Assembly (NCBI GenBank): GCA_902481695.1 | Contig: CABSXY010000037.1 | Span: forward strand, 1 to 12,524 | From: an uncultured Haemophilus sp. | Lineage (GTDB): Bacteria; Pseudomonadota; Gammaproteobacteria; Enterobacterales; Pasteurellaceae | Length of the DNA stretch: 12,524 nucleotides | Direction of reading: 5' to 3' | Shown here: piece by piece, positions 6,187-12,524 of the stretch | How the letters are laid out: each line of letters opens with the position of its first letter | Numbering within the stretch: position 1 is the first letter of the stretch | Notes under the pieces: generated by a model | Seen by the model: the letters and a program-made list of their open reading frames with translations, nothing else | The model's database searches: none | Told to the model about the DNA's origin: nothing | Translations under genes and position numbers: made by a program

Positions 6187-7698
6187 TTATTCAGCGTCTT
6201 CTTTTGCCCATTCTAATGAGCGTTTAACGGCTTTTTTCCAGCCTTTATAACGACGTTCACGTTTTTCTTCGTCATTATCAGGTGTGAAGGTACGTTCTAC
6301 ACGCGCTTTGTCGTGAAGCTCGTCTAAATCTTTCCAAAAACCAACCGCAAGACCGGCAAGATAAGCTGCACCAAGTGCAGTCACTTCTTTCACCACTGGA
6401 CGCTCTACGTTCACATCCAAAATATCCGCTTGGAATTGCATTAAGAAGTTATTGTTGGTTGCGCCGCCATCAACACGTAAATATTGTAAGCGTTGGCCAG
6501 AGTCAGATTGCATTGCTTCTAATACGTCACGGGTTTGGTAAGCAATAGATTCAAGGGTTGCGCGTACAATATGGTTACGGTTAGAACCACGAGAAAGACC
6601 AAAAATTGCACCGCGTGCATACGGATCCCAATAAGGTGCACCTAAACCGGTGAAGGCTGGAACAACGTACACGCCATTGCTGTCAGGAACTTTTTGTGCG
6701 AAGTATTCGGAGTCATGGCTGTCATGTACGATTTTGAGTTCATCACGTAACCATTGGATTGAAGCGCCAGCGATAAATACCGAACCTTCAAGTGCGTATT
6801 CAGGTTCACCTTTGGCGTTACACGCGATGGTGGTTAATAGGCCATTTTTAGAGGTAATGGCTTTATCACCGGTGTGAAGCAACATAAAGCAGCCTGTACC
6901 ATAGGTATTTTTCGCTTGGCCTGCGCGGGTACAAAGATGGCCGTAAAGTGCCGCTTGTTGGTCGCCCGCGATACCTGCAACTGGAATACGCACACCACCT
7001 TTACCCCCGATGTTGGTTTTGCCATACACTTCGGAAGAATTACGCACTTCAGGCAACATAGAACGTGGAATATTTAATAATTCCAACATTTTGTCATCCC
7101 ATTTTTTCGTATGGATGTTAAATAACATGGTACGGGATGCATTGGTGTAATCCGTTACGTGAACACGACCTTGGGTTAATTTCCATACAAGCCAAGTATC
7201 TACGGTACCAAATAGAAGCTCGCCACGTTCAGCTTTTTCACGAGCACCTTCTACATTGTCCAAGATCCATTTCACTTTTGTACCAGAGAAGTATGGGTCC
7301 ACCACTAAACCTGTGGTGTTGCGGATATATTCTTCATGACCATCCGCTTTAAGTTTGTCTGTAATATCTGCAGTACGACGACATTGCCACACAATCGCGT
7401 TATAAACCGGTGTGCCGGTTGCTTTTTCCCACACAATGGTGGTTTCACGTTGGTTAGTAATACCAATTGCAGCAATTTCGTCTGAGGTAATGCCTGCTTT
7501 TGCAACTACTTCGTTTAATGTTGAACTTTGTGTTGCCCAAATTTCCATTGGATTATGTTCCACCCAGCCTGCGCGTGGATAAATTTGTGTAAATTCACGT
7601 TGGGCGATTTCGACAACATTCGCATTGTGATCTAATAATACTGCACGAGAGCTTGTGGTACCTTGGTCCAAAGCGATGATGTATTTTTTGTCTGTCAT
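6187..7698 (-). CDS. glpK: Glycerol kinase
   Basis: This FGGY-family kinase phosphorylates glycerol with ATP to sn-glycerol 3-phosphate in the cytoplasm, trapping glycerol that entered by the facilitator. The 503-residue length compares with 502 for E. coli GlpK. Visible motifs are the N-terminal DQGTTSSRAV phosphate loop (11-20), glycerol-site residues R84, E85 and Y136, the catalytic D246 in AGIAGDQQAAL, the TYGTGCF segment and the C-terminal ALGAAYLAGLAVGFW adenine-side motif. The start at 7698 is chosen because AAGGA lies eight bases upstream and MTDKKYIIALDQGT matches the family; an in-frame ATG at 7731 would add 11 unlikely residues. The E. coli loop that binds enzyme IIA-Glc (PGIETTERN) reads PDNDEEKRERR here, so that control is probably absent. 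It diverges from the facilitator gene across a spacer with CRP sites. Confidence 0.98.
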   Translation of the reverse strand: MTDKKYIIALDQGTTSSRAVLLDHNANVVEIAQREFTQIYPRAGWVEHNPMEIWATQSSTLNEVVAKAGITSDEIAAIGITNQRETTIVWEKATGTPVYNAIVWQCRRTADITDKLKADGHEEYIRNTTGLVVDPYFSGTKVKWILDNVEGAREKAERGELLFGTVDTWLVWKLTQGRVHVTDYTNASRTMLFNIHTKKWDDKMLELLNIPRSMLPEVRNSSEVYGKTNIGGKGGVRIPVAGIAGDQQAALYGHLCTRAGQAKNTYGTGCFMLLHTGDKAITSKNGLLTTIACNAKGEPEYALEGSVFIAGASIQWLRDELKIVHDSHDSEYFAQKVPDSNGVYVVPAFTGLGAPYWDPYARGAIFGLSRGSNRNHIVRATLESIAYQTRDVLEAMQSDSGQRLQYLRVDGGATNNNFLMQFQADILDVNVERPVVKEVTALGAAYLAGLAVGFWKDLDELHDKARVERTFTPDNDEEKRERRYKGWKKAVKRSLEWAKEDAE

Positions 7699-7711
7699 GG
7701 TTCTATTCCTT

Positions 7712-7728
7712 AGAGCGCTTGGCACTCT
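7712..7728 (-). promoter_or_regulatory. Leader hairpin just before the glpK ribosome site
   Basis: On the - strand AGAGTGC pairs with GCGCTCT (one T-G wobble) around a CAA loop, and the ribosome site AAGGA follows two bases later. No T-run follows, so this is not a terminator. It may affect translation or mRNA stability; this is inferred from structure only. Confidence 0.35.
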
Positions 7729-7748
7729 CATTAAATGAATGAAGAAAT

Positions 7749-7768
7749 TTTGAGCTTAAACGAACAAA
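7749..7768. promoter_or_regulatory. Possible GlpR operator near glpK
   Basis: The right half, AACGAACAAA, matches the E. coli GlpR half-site AWCGAACATW at nine of ten bases. The left half matches only five of ten. Another CGAAC follows at 7772-7776, 11 bases after the first. A similar good half-site, AACGAACGTA, lies near the other gene at 7999-8008. GlpR is the glycerol 3-phosphate repressor. This is suggestive only. Confidence 0.3.
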
Positions 7769-7821
7769 TTGCGAACCTAACTTAATTGAATTCGAATCTA
7801 ATTGGAACAAGTAATGTTGGG

Positions 7822-7843
7822 TTTTGTGATTAGTATCACAGAT
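7822..7843. promoter_or_regulatory. CRP-cAMP binding site, perfect core
   Basis: TGTGA (7825-7829), six bases, then TCACA (7836-7840) is the full CRP consensus core with AT-rich flanks. It lies in the divergent glpK-facilitator spacer, 127 bases from the glpK start. On the - strand a TTAGAT at 7801-7796 lies about where a CRP-activated glpK -10 might be. Confidence 0.82.
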
Positions 7844-7885
7844 TTTTCACTGAAGATATGCGACTGATTGCGTTAACATACAAAA

Positions 7886-7907
7886 TAGTGTGATCGCTCT
7901 CTCATTT
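7886..7907. promoter_or_regulatory. Second CRP-like site
   Basis: TGTGA (7889-7893), six bases, then TCTCA (7900-7904) differs from the CRP core at one base. Its centre is 64 bases from that of the first site. It is well placed for class I activation of the candidate promoter at 7932-7959. Confidence 0.55.
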
Positions 7908-7931
7908 TTAGAAATAGATCGGTTTCATCTA

Positions 7932-7959
7932 TTGAATTAATTGGTTAAAACTAGATAAT
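7932..7959 (+). promoter_or_regulatory. Candidate promoter for the glycerol facilitator gene
   Basis: TTGAAT (7932-7937) and GATAAT (7954-7959) are 16 bases apart. A start near 7966 would put the second CRP-like site at about -70. The long leader that follows contains a GATTTC/GAAATC hairpin at 8021-8038. Apart from these sites the 371-bp spacer holds no convincing gene. Confidence 0.38.
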
Positions 7960-8069
7960 GAAGCCACTCACTTTGAGTATCTCAATATTTGATCAAACAA
8001 CGAACGTAATTGCAAAGCAAGATTTCTTCAATGAAATCATTAAGTTAATCATTATTTGGAGATTCTCTT

Positions 8070-8813
8070 ATGAATGCCTATTTTGCAGAATTTTTTGGCA
8101 CAGCACTTCTCATCCTGTTAGGTAACGGTGTGGTGGCCAACGTATGTTTAAATAAAACGAAAGGGCAAAGTTCTGGTTGGATTGTGATTACTACCGCGTG
8201 GGCATTTGCGGTGTATGTGGCCGTTGTTGTGACAGGTCCTTACAGTGGGGCGCACTTAAATCCAGCGGTAACACTTGGTGTGGCAATGAAGGGTGCATTT
8301 GCTTGGGAGCTGGTACCTGGCTACATCGCGGCACAAGTTGTGGGGGGCATGGTTGGTGCGTTGTTGGTTTACATTATCTATAAAGATCACTTTGCAGCAA
8401 CCGAAGAAGAGGGCTTAAAACGCGCTTGTTTCTGTACCGAACCTGCAATTCGTAACTATCCAATCAACTTAGTGAACGAAATCGTTGGTACCTTCGTACT
8501 CGTCTTCGTCATTTTCTACCTTGCAGGGGCAAATATTACGTTACCAGGCACGGCAGAAAGCACGCCAATTGGCTTAGGTTCTATCGGGGCATTACCAGTA
8601 GCGATTTTAGTTTGGGCAATTGGTTTAAGCTTAGGTGGTACCACCGGTTATGCGATTAACCCAGCACGAGATCTTGGTCCACGTTTAACCTTAGGCCTCT
8701 TCCTTGGTGGCACATTAAAAGCTAAAGCAGACTGGGGATACAGTTGGGTTCCTGTTGTAGGTCCATTTATCGGTGCAGCTTTAGCAGCAGTATTCTACAA
8801 CGCAATTATGTAA
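8070..8813 (+). CDS. glpF: Aquaglyceroporin (glycerol uptake facilitator)
   Basis: This 247-residue inner-membrane channel of the MIP family lets glycerol diffuse into the cell. It starts at an ATG with GGAG at 8058-8061. Both NPA boxes are present: LNPAVTLG (64-66) and INPARDLGPR (197-199), with the D201 typical of glycerol channels. Aligned on the NPA boxes, the E. coli GlpF selectivity filter W48, G191, F200, R206 corresponds to W44, G185, Y194, R200; only F to Y differs. The overall sequence, with the KTKGQSSGWIVI segment, a central cysteine-containing ACFCTEPAIRNY loop and LGGTTGYAINPARD, departs from the E. coli type and recalls facilitators of Bacteroidetes and Gram-positives from memory. 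Its head-to-head arrangement with glpK supports glycerol as substrate. Confidence 0.92.
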   Translation: MNAYFAEFFGTALLILLGNGVVANVCLNKTKGQSSGWIVITTAWAFAVYVAVVVTGPYSGAHLNPAVTLGVAMKGAFAWELVPGYIAAQVVGGMVGALLVYIIYKDHFAATEEEGLKRACFCTEPAIRNYPINLVNEIVGTFVLVFVIFYLAGANITLPGTAESTPIGLGSIGALPVAILVWAIGLSLGGTTGYAINPARDLGPRLTLGLFLGGTLKAKADWGYSWVPVVGPFIGAALAAVFYNAIM

Positions 8814-8826
8814 TTCATTCGAATAG

Positions 8827-8867
8827 AAAGAGCGGTCAAAATTCATGGTGTTTTTTGACCGCTCTTT
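8827..8867. terminator. Bidirectional terminator between glpF and the ABC ATPase gene
   Basis: AAAGAGCGGTCAAAA (8827-8841) pairs perfectly with TTTTGACCGCTCTTT (8853-8867) around an 11-base loop, and more Ts follow. The arms carry the AAGAGCGGT variant of the uptake core, as in the terminator at 2693-2721. It serves two convergent genes. Confidence 0.9.
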
Positions 8868-8885
8868 TTTATGTTTAATCCGGGA

Positions 8886-9656
8886 TTAAATACAATAATC
8901 ATTTAATCCTGCAGGCATTTTAGCTTGCAATAAGAACTGCTTTGTACGTTCTTGTTGAGGACGACTGAAGAATTCAGTCGCGGTATTTTGTTCAACAACT
9001 TGACCATTTTCCATAAGAATCACACGATCTGCTACGTCTTTGGCAAAATTTAACTCATGAGTGACAATAATCATTGTCCAGCCTTCTTGTGCGAGCATTT
9101 TGAGTGCTTGTAACACTTCACCGACGAGCTCTGGATCGAGGGCAGAAGTGGGCTCATCTAATAAGATAATATCGGGTTTAACTGCTAAAGCTCGGGCGAT
9201 CCCGACACGTTGCTGTTGACCACCAGACAGTTGAGAAGGATATAAATCCGCTTTTGCTTTTAAACCAACTTTTTCCAATAATGCTAAGGCTTTTTCACGT
9301 GCAGTCTCTTTCGGTTGTTTTTGCACAACCACCATGCCCTCCATCACATTTTCGAGTGCCGTACGATGGGGAAATAGATTGTATTGTTGGAACACCATTG
9401 AGGAGCGTCGACGCAATTTTAGTTCATCGGATTTGCTGATCTTTTTGCTGAAATCAATAGTTAAGCTTCCATCAGTAAATGCTAATACACCTTTTTCCGG
9501 GCGTTCGAGTAAATTTAAACAGCGTAAAAAAGTGGTTTTGCCTGAACCTGACGGACCCAGAATGGCAACCACTTCACCTTTATTAATTTCAAAATCAATG
9601 CCTTTTAACACAGGGTGGCCATTAAAACTTTTCTGAATATTCGTGACTTTTAACAT
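8886..9656 (-). CDS. tcyN: Polar amino acid (probably cystine) ABC transporter ATPase
   Basis: This 256-residue ATPase drives the importer encoded upstream and sits on the cytoplasmic face of the membrane. Motifs in order are Walker A GPSGSGKT (34-41), the Q-loop with Q90/Q91 in VFQQYNLFPHRT, signature LSGGQQQR (143-150), Walker B IILLDEP (163-169) with the adjoining TSALDPELVGE, and the switch H200 in VTHE. NLFPHRTALENVMEG and DPELVGEVL are typical of the polar amino acid group and of E. coli TcyN (YecC). The start is nine bases after the permease stop, and its ribosome site AAGGA overlaps that stop codon, indicating translational coupling. The cystine assignment is inferred from the whole cassette and the cysK neighbour. 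Confidence 0.95.
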   Translation of the reverse strand: MLKVTNIQKSFNGHPVLKGIDFEINKGEVVAILGPSGSGKTTFLRCLNLLERPEKGVLAFTDGSLTIDFSKKISKSDELKLRRRSSMVFQQYNLFPHRTALENVMEGMVVVQKQPKETAREKALALLEKVGLKAKADLYPSQLSGGQQQRVGIARALAVKPDIILLDEPTSALDPELVGEVLQALKMLAQEGWTMIIVTHELNFAKDVADRVILMENGQVVEQNTATEFFSRPQQERTKQFLLQAKMPAGLNDYCI

Positions 9657-9665
9657 AACCAGTCC

Positions 9666-10382
9666 TTATAAATGGCGAGAAAGGCGTTTTTCTAAACGGG
9701 TTTGCCCCATCGACAGCACAAAACAGAATACCCAATAAATGAGAGCTGCTTCACTATAAATTAAAATAAACTCATAGTTTTCAGCCGTGATGTTTTGCGC
9801 CACACGAAATAATTCAGCGATCCAAACGAGTGAAGCAAGAGACGTATCTTTCACCGTGCTAATGAATGTGTTTGATAGTGAAGGGACGGAAATACGTAAA
9901 GCTTGCGGCATAATGGTGCGCACGAAAGCTTGTGTGTAATTCATGCCTATCGCATAAGAGGCTTCCCATTGACCTTTAGGAATCGCAAGAATAGAGGCTC
10001 TCACTGTTTCTGCTGCATAAGCACCAATATTAATAGAGAATGCAATAATCGCTGTCGGAAAAGGTTCTAGCTTGATACCAACTTCAGGTAAACCATAGAA
10101 AATGATAAAGATCTGCACCAACATTGGCGTGCCGCGAATAATTGAAATATAAGTGCGACAAATGCCCTGCAGAATTTTGGTCATTAAATTGGGATGGGGT
10201 AATGTGCAAATCACAGCCACAATAACCGCAATGAATAAACCGCAAAAGAAAGAAATGACCGCAAGGGGAATCGTATATAAAATTGCCCCTTCCATCATAG
10301 GCCAAAACGAGCTGATTACATAATCAGCTCGTTCTGTGGTCATAAATGGAAGGCTGGCTAACCAATTATTGAGTAATGTCAT
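9666..10382 (-). CDS. tcyL: Polar amino acid (probably cystine) ABC transporter permease
   Basis: This 238-residue inner-membrane protein is the HisM/GlnP-type permease of the importer. Hydrophobic segments begin after an amphipathic N-terminus, starting with MEGAILYTIPLAVISFFCGL. The family segments YISIIRGTPMLVQIFIIFYGLP and GAYAAETVRASI are present, and the EAA loop that docks on the ATPase reads KGQWEASYAIGMN. PSLSNTFISTVKDTSLAS is also characteristic and very close to E. coli TcyL (YecS). The ATG at 10382 overlaps the end of the binding protein gene by 17 bases; a TTG six bases earlier is possible but less likely. Only one permease gene is present, so the channel is presumably a homodimer. 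Confidence 0.93.
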   Translation of the reverse strand: MTLLNNWLASLPFMTTERADYVISSFWPMMEGAILYTIPLAVISFFCGLFIAVIVAVICTLPHPNLMTKILQGICRTYISIIRGTPMLVQIFIIFYGLPEVGIKLEPFPTAIIAFSINIGAYAAETVRASILAIPKGQWEASYAIGMNYTQAFVRTIMPQALRISVPSLSNTFISTVKDTSLASLVWIAELFRVAQNITAENYEFILIYSEAALIYWVFCFVLSMGQTRLEKRLSRHL

Positions 10383-11139
10383 CGCCAAACCATTTGATTG
10401 AAAGTTGTTTTAACGTTCCGTCTTTGCGTAGTTCTTCAAGTGCTTGGTTCACTTTTGCAATAAGCGGTTCTTCACCTTTCAAGAAAGCAAAACCGGTCGG
10501 GATTTTTTTATCACTTTCTACAGCAATTTTTAAACCTGCATTAGGTTGTTTTTTGAAATAATCTAATACGGCGAGTTTATCGTTTACTGTGGCATCAACA
10601 CGACCTTGTTTTACTGCTTCAAGGTTTTGTGCCAAGCTATCAACGGTCACAATAATTGCACCGTTATCACGTGCGTCTTTGCTCCAGTTACTGGTTGCAG
10701 ACTGGGCAGATTTTTTACCTTTTAAATCAGGGAATGATTTAATGCTATCGTTATCAGCTTTCGTCACGATTACGCCAGCAGAGTAGTTATAAGGTGCACT
10801 GTAATCATATTTTTTTAAACGTTCTGGGCTTGGATTGGTTTGGTTCGCAATAACATCAAAGCGTTTTGCGTTCAAACCTGCATACATACCGTCCCAAGCG
10901 GTTTCTTTGAATTCGACTTTCCAACCTAATTTTTGTGCGACTTTTTCGATAATTTCCACATCAAAGCCAGTTAATTTGCCATCTTTGTCATGGAAAGTGA
11001 ATGGTGCATAAGTTCCCTCAGTACCGACTAATAAAGTTTTAGTTTGTTCCACGCGATCAGCAATTTCACCTGCGTTAGCAAAAGTAGAAAGGGCTAATCC
11101 TGCCGCTAAAAGTGCGGTGCTAAAAAATGATTTTTTCAT
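10366..11139 (-). CDS. tcyJ: Periplasmic amino acid (probably cystine) binding protein
   Basis: This 257-residue family 3 solute-binding protein captures substrate in the periplasm. The first 23 residues form a signal peptide: KK, a hydrophobic core, and cleavage after ANA. No lipobox cysteine is present, so it should be soluble. LLVGTEGTYAPFTFHDKDG, LTGFDVEI (57-64), AWDGMYAGLNAKRFDVIANQ and the C-terminal LRKDGTLKQLSIKWFGDD resemble E. coli TcyJ (FliY) closely. AAGGA precedes the ATG by seven bases. It is the first gene of the importer operon, with the permease gene overlapping its end. Other polar amino acids cannot be excluded as ligands. Confidence 0.93.
   Translation of the reverse strand: MKKSFFSTALLAAGLALSTFANAGEIADRVEQTKTLLVGTEGTYAPFTFHDKDGKLTGFDVEIIEKVAQKLGWKVEFKETAWDGMYAGLNAKRFDVIANQTNPSPERLKKYDYSAPYNYSAGVIVTKADNDSIKSFPDLKGKKSAQSATSNWSKDARDNGAIIVTVDSLAQNLEAVKQGRVDATVNDKLAVLDYFKKQPNAGLKIAVESDKKIPTGFAFLKGEEPLIAKVNQALEELRKDGTLKQLSIKWFGDDITQ
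11110..11118 (+). repeat. DNA uptake signal in the binding protein's signal-peptide region
   Basis: The exact AAGTGCGGT core lies within codons for TALLA of the signal peptide. Hydrophobic leader residues tolerate the sequence constraint. Confidence 0.85.
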
Positions 11140-11178
11140 AAGTATTCCTTTTTTAGATAAATAACGAAAGTGAAATGA

Positions 11179-11184
11179 ATTATA
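11179..11184 (-). promoter_or_regulatory. -10 element of the ABC importer operon
   Basis: On the - strand this reads TATAAT, a perfect -10, about 40 bases before the ATG. The -35 region is T-rich and poorly matched, and an AT-rich tract extends upstream. The promoter may need an activator. Confidence 0.5.
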
Positions 11185-11270
11185 AGAAGCGAAAAAGAAA
11201 AGAAAAGTATTATTTATTTATGAATTATTTCCTTTAGTTATATTAAGTTAAAATTGTTTAATTAATAAAC

Positions 11271-11296
11271 AAAAAAGGTCTGTAAAAACAGACCTT
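11271..11296 (-). terminator. Intrinsic terminator of cysK
   Basis: On the - strand AAGGTCTGT pairs with ACAGACCTT around a four-base loop, and a T-run follows. It separates cysK from the importer operon, which therefore probably has its own promoter. Confidence 0.9.
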
Positions 11297-11321
11297 AGAT
11301 AGAATGAATGAAATCAATAGA

Positions 11322-12272
11322 TTAAGCTTCAATACCTTCGAATAACGCCGTACTTAAATAACGTTCTGATGCAGAAGGTAAGATTGCGACGATTAATTTA
11401 TCTTGGAATTCCGGTAGTTTTGCTAAGCGGTCAGCTGCTGCCACTGCGGCACCTGAAGAAATACCCGCAAGAATCCCTTCTTCAGCCATTAAGCGACGGG
11501 CGGTTGCGATTGCGGTATCGCTATCTACAGTTTCCACGCGATCAATTAATGATAAATCTAAATTTTTCGGAATGAAGCCAGCACCGATACCTTGAATTTT
11601 GTGTGGACCCGGTTTCACTTCTTGGCCTGCAAGGGTTTGGCTGATAACAGGTGATTCTGTTGGCTCAACCGCTACAGAAGTAATTTTTTTACCGTGATCG
11701 AGTTTGATTGCACGAGAAATACCGGTAATTGTACCACCGGTACCTACACCGGCAACCACAACATCGACTTTACCTTCAGTATCTTTCCAGATTTCTTCAC
11801 CGGTAGTTTGACGGTGAATGTCCGGGTTGGCCGGGTTTTCAAATTGTTTTAGCATCACATAATGATTTGGATTCGACGCCACAATTTCTTCTGCTTTAGC
11901 GATCGCACCTTTCATCCCTTTTGAGCCTTCAGTGAGTACAAGATTCACGCCTAAACCACGTAATAAACGTTTACGTTCAAGACTCATGGTTTCAGGCATG
12001 GTTAAGGTGATTTTATAACCGCGCGCGGCAGCTACATAAGCTAAAGCAATACCGGTGTTACCGCTGGTTGCATCTACAATTTCTTTACCCGCGGTTAAAA
12101 TGCCATCTTTTTCTGCTTGCCAAATCATATTGGCACCAATACGGCATTTCACACTAAAGCTTGGGTTACGACCTTCAATTTTTACGACAACGTTACCATT
12201 GTGTCCGAAATGTTTTAAACGAACTAATGGAGTATTACCGATTGAGTATGAGTTATCTGCATAAATTGTCAT
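11322..12272 (-). CDS. cysK: Cysteine synthase A (O-acetylserine sulfhydrylase)
   Basis: This 316-residue cytoplasmic PLP enzyme makes cysteine from O-acetylserine and sulfide. The cofactor lysine K42 lies in NPSFSVKCRIGANMI. The TSGNTG loop (69-74) binds the substrate carboxylate. GTGGT (177-181) grips the PLP phosphate, and S272 in SSGAAVAAA contacts the pyridine nitrogen. Length and numbering are close to E. coli CysK, and the SVKCRIG form with the IQGIGAGFIP segment favours CysK over CysM. AAAGGA precedes the ATG by seven bases. Upstream AT-rich inverted repeats may bind CysB. The gene is intact, ends in its own terminator, and lies just upstream of the probable cystine importer. Confidence 0.97.
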   Translation of the reverse strand: MTIYADNSYSIGNTPLVRLKHFGHNGNVVVKIEGRNPSFSVKCRIGANMIWQAEKDGILTAGKEIVDATSGNTGIALAYVAAARGYKITLTMPETMSLERKRLLRGLGVNLVLTEGSKGMKGAIAKAEEIVASNPNHYVMLKQFENPANPDIHRQTTGEEIWKDTEGKVDVVVAGVGTGGTITGISRAIKLDHGKKITSVAVEPTESPVISQTLAGQEVKPGPHKIQGIGAGFIPKNLDLSLIDRVETVDSDTAIATARRLMAEEGILAGISSGAAVAAADRLAKLPEFQDKLIVAILPSASERYLSTALFEGIEA

Positions 12273-12310
12273 TTTACTGTCCTTTTGTATTTTGGAATGA
12301 GTTGATGCAG

Positions 12311-12368
12311 TAGTTATAACACCGGCTTTTATATAAAAAAAATAGTTAATAGCTATATTTTATAACTA
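12311..12368. promoter_or_regulatory. cysK control region with TAGTTATAA inverted repeats
   Basis: TAGTTATAA (12311-12319) and TTATAACTA (12360-12368) are perfect inverted copies, and a third related arm, TAGTTAATA, begins at 12343. On the - strand TATAAA at 12333-12328 is a possible -10, with the upstream repeats overlapping the -35 area. LysR-type CysB activates cysK in enteric bacteria from such a position. Binding here is inferred. Confidence 0.4.
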
Positions 12369-12372
12369 AATG

Positions 12373-12524
12373 CTATTTATTCACGATGTTATTTCCTGAA
12401 GGCTTAATTTCCGTACTATTAGAACGTGTCACAATTTGTGTTGAACCTGAAGTGCGGTCAAAATTCATATCAAATTTTAATTGTGAGCGATAATTTTCCA
12501 CCCACATTACGGTCGCACCACAGA
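12373..12524 (-). CDS. 3' end of an unrecognised gene, cut by the window edge
   Basis: A - strand frame is open from the right edge to TAG at 12375-12373, giving 49 C-terminal residues. It begins CGATVMWVENYRSQLKFDM and ends in a polar stretch rich in S, T and N, which would suit an exported or surface protein. I do not recognise it. The codons match neighbouring genes, and the uptake signal inside encodes FDRTS, a common reading of that signal in - strand genes. The start, length and function lie outside the window. The stop is 100 bases upstream of the cysK start with no clear terminator between them. Confidence 0.6.
   Translation of the reverse strand, partial: CGATVMWVENYRSQLKFDMNFDRTSGSTQIVTRSNSTEIKPSGNNIVNK
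12450..12458 (+). repeat. DNA uptake signal with full extended consensus
   Basis: AAGTGCGGT is followed by two A/T tracts one helical turn apart (AAAATT, then AAATTT after six bases), the extended form preferred by the Haemophilus uptake machinery. It lies inside the partial gene at the right edge. Confidence 0.88.

Noticed and set aside
7699..7731. An upstream in-frame ATG that would add 11 residues to GlpK
   Set aside because: The added residues overlap a leader hairpin and are unlike the family, while a well-spaced AAGGA supports the ATG at 7698.
7814..7867. 17-codon frame (MLGFVISITDF...) in the glpK-glpF spacer
   Set aside because: It overlaps the perfect CRP site, has only a weak GGA upstream, and is too short to support.
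9334..9636. + strand 100-codon frame opposite the ABC ATPase gene
   Set aside because: Shadow of the Walker A region of a real gene on the other strand.
10383..10388. TTG start two codons before the permease ATG
   Set aside because: No ribosome site favours it, and ATG is the commoner start.
11141..11270. Purine-rich and AT-rich tract between the importer and the cysK terminator as a possible small RNA gene
   Set aside because: It is explained as the promoter region of the importer operon; no second terminator or stable fold is visible.
1..12524. CRISPR arrays, insertion sequences, phage genes, tRNA or riboswitches
   Set aside because: No regularly spaced repeats, transposase-like frames, terminal repeats, cloverleaf or known aptamer patterns were seen.

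Overview
The window reads as a core chromosomal stretch of a Haemophilus-like member of the Pasteurellaceae. It is AT-rich, and seven exact copies of the 9-base Haemophilus DNA uptake signal (AAGTGCGGT or its complement) are scattered through it. Several convergent gene pairs are closed by hairpins made from inverted uptake-signal-like arms. The encoded proteins are close in length and motif content to gamma-proteobacterial housekeeping proteins. No insertion sequence, phage gene, CRISPR array, tRNA or rRNA was recognised.

Left block (1-2730, + strand) concerns nucleoside use: the 3' end of a YjjW-type glycyl radical enzyme activase, a NupC/NupX-type nucleoside symporter and the purine nucleoside phosphorylase DeoD. 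Between nupC and deoD lie an uptake signal, a 12-bp hairpin and a strong PurR-box-like palindrome. A bidirectional terminator ends the block.

Second block (2736-6168) holds the transcript cleavage factor GreB on the - strand, diverging from the RNA-binding protein Tex on the + strand. It also holds a 127-residue + strand gene that I do not recognise. A candidate promoter runs directly into the terminator hairpin downstream of tex, so a start there could escape termination. An inverted pair of uptake signals lies inside the tex reading frame.

Third block (6187-8867) is glycerol entry: glpK (-) and an aquaglyceroporin gene (+) diverge from a 371-bp spacer. The spacer carries one perfect and one near-perfect CRP core and candidate GlpR half-sites. 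Imported glycerol would be trapped as glycerol 3-phosphate.

Fourth block (8886-12272, - strand) joins sulfur genes. The cysteine synthase gene cysK has its own terminator and is followed by a three-gene polar amino acid ABC importer, in the order binding protein, permease, ATPase. The importer most resembles the cystine system TcyJ-TcyL-TcyN. Uptake of cystine next to synthesis of cysteine makes physiological sense.

At the right edge (12373-12524, - strand) is the 3' end of an unrecognised gene. No new multi-gene system is evident. The points worth a second look are regulatory: uptake signals doubling as terminators or coding sequence, the promoter-terminator overlap, the PurR-like box, and a GlpF of an unexpected subfamily.
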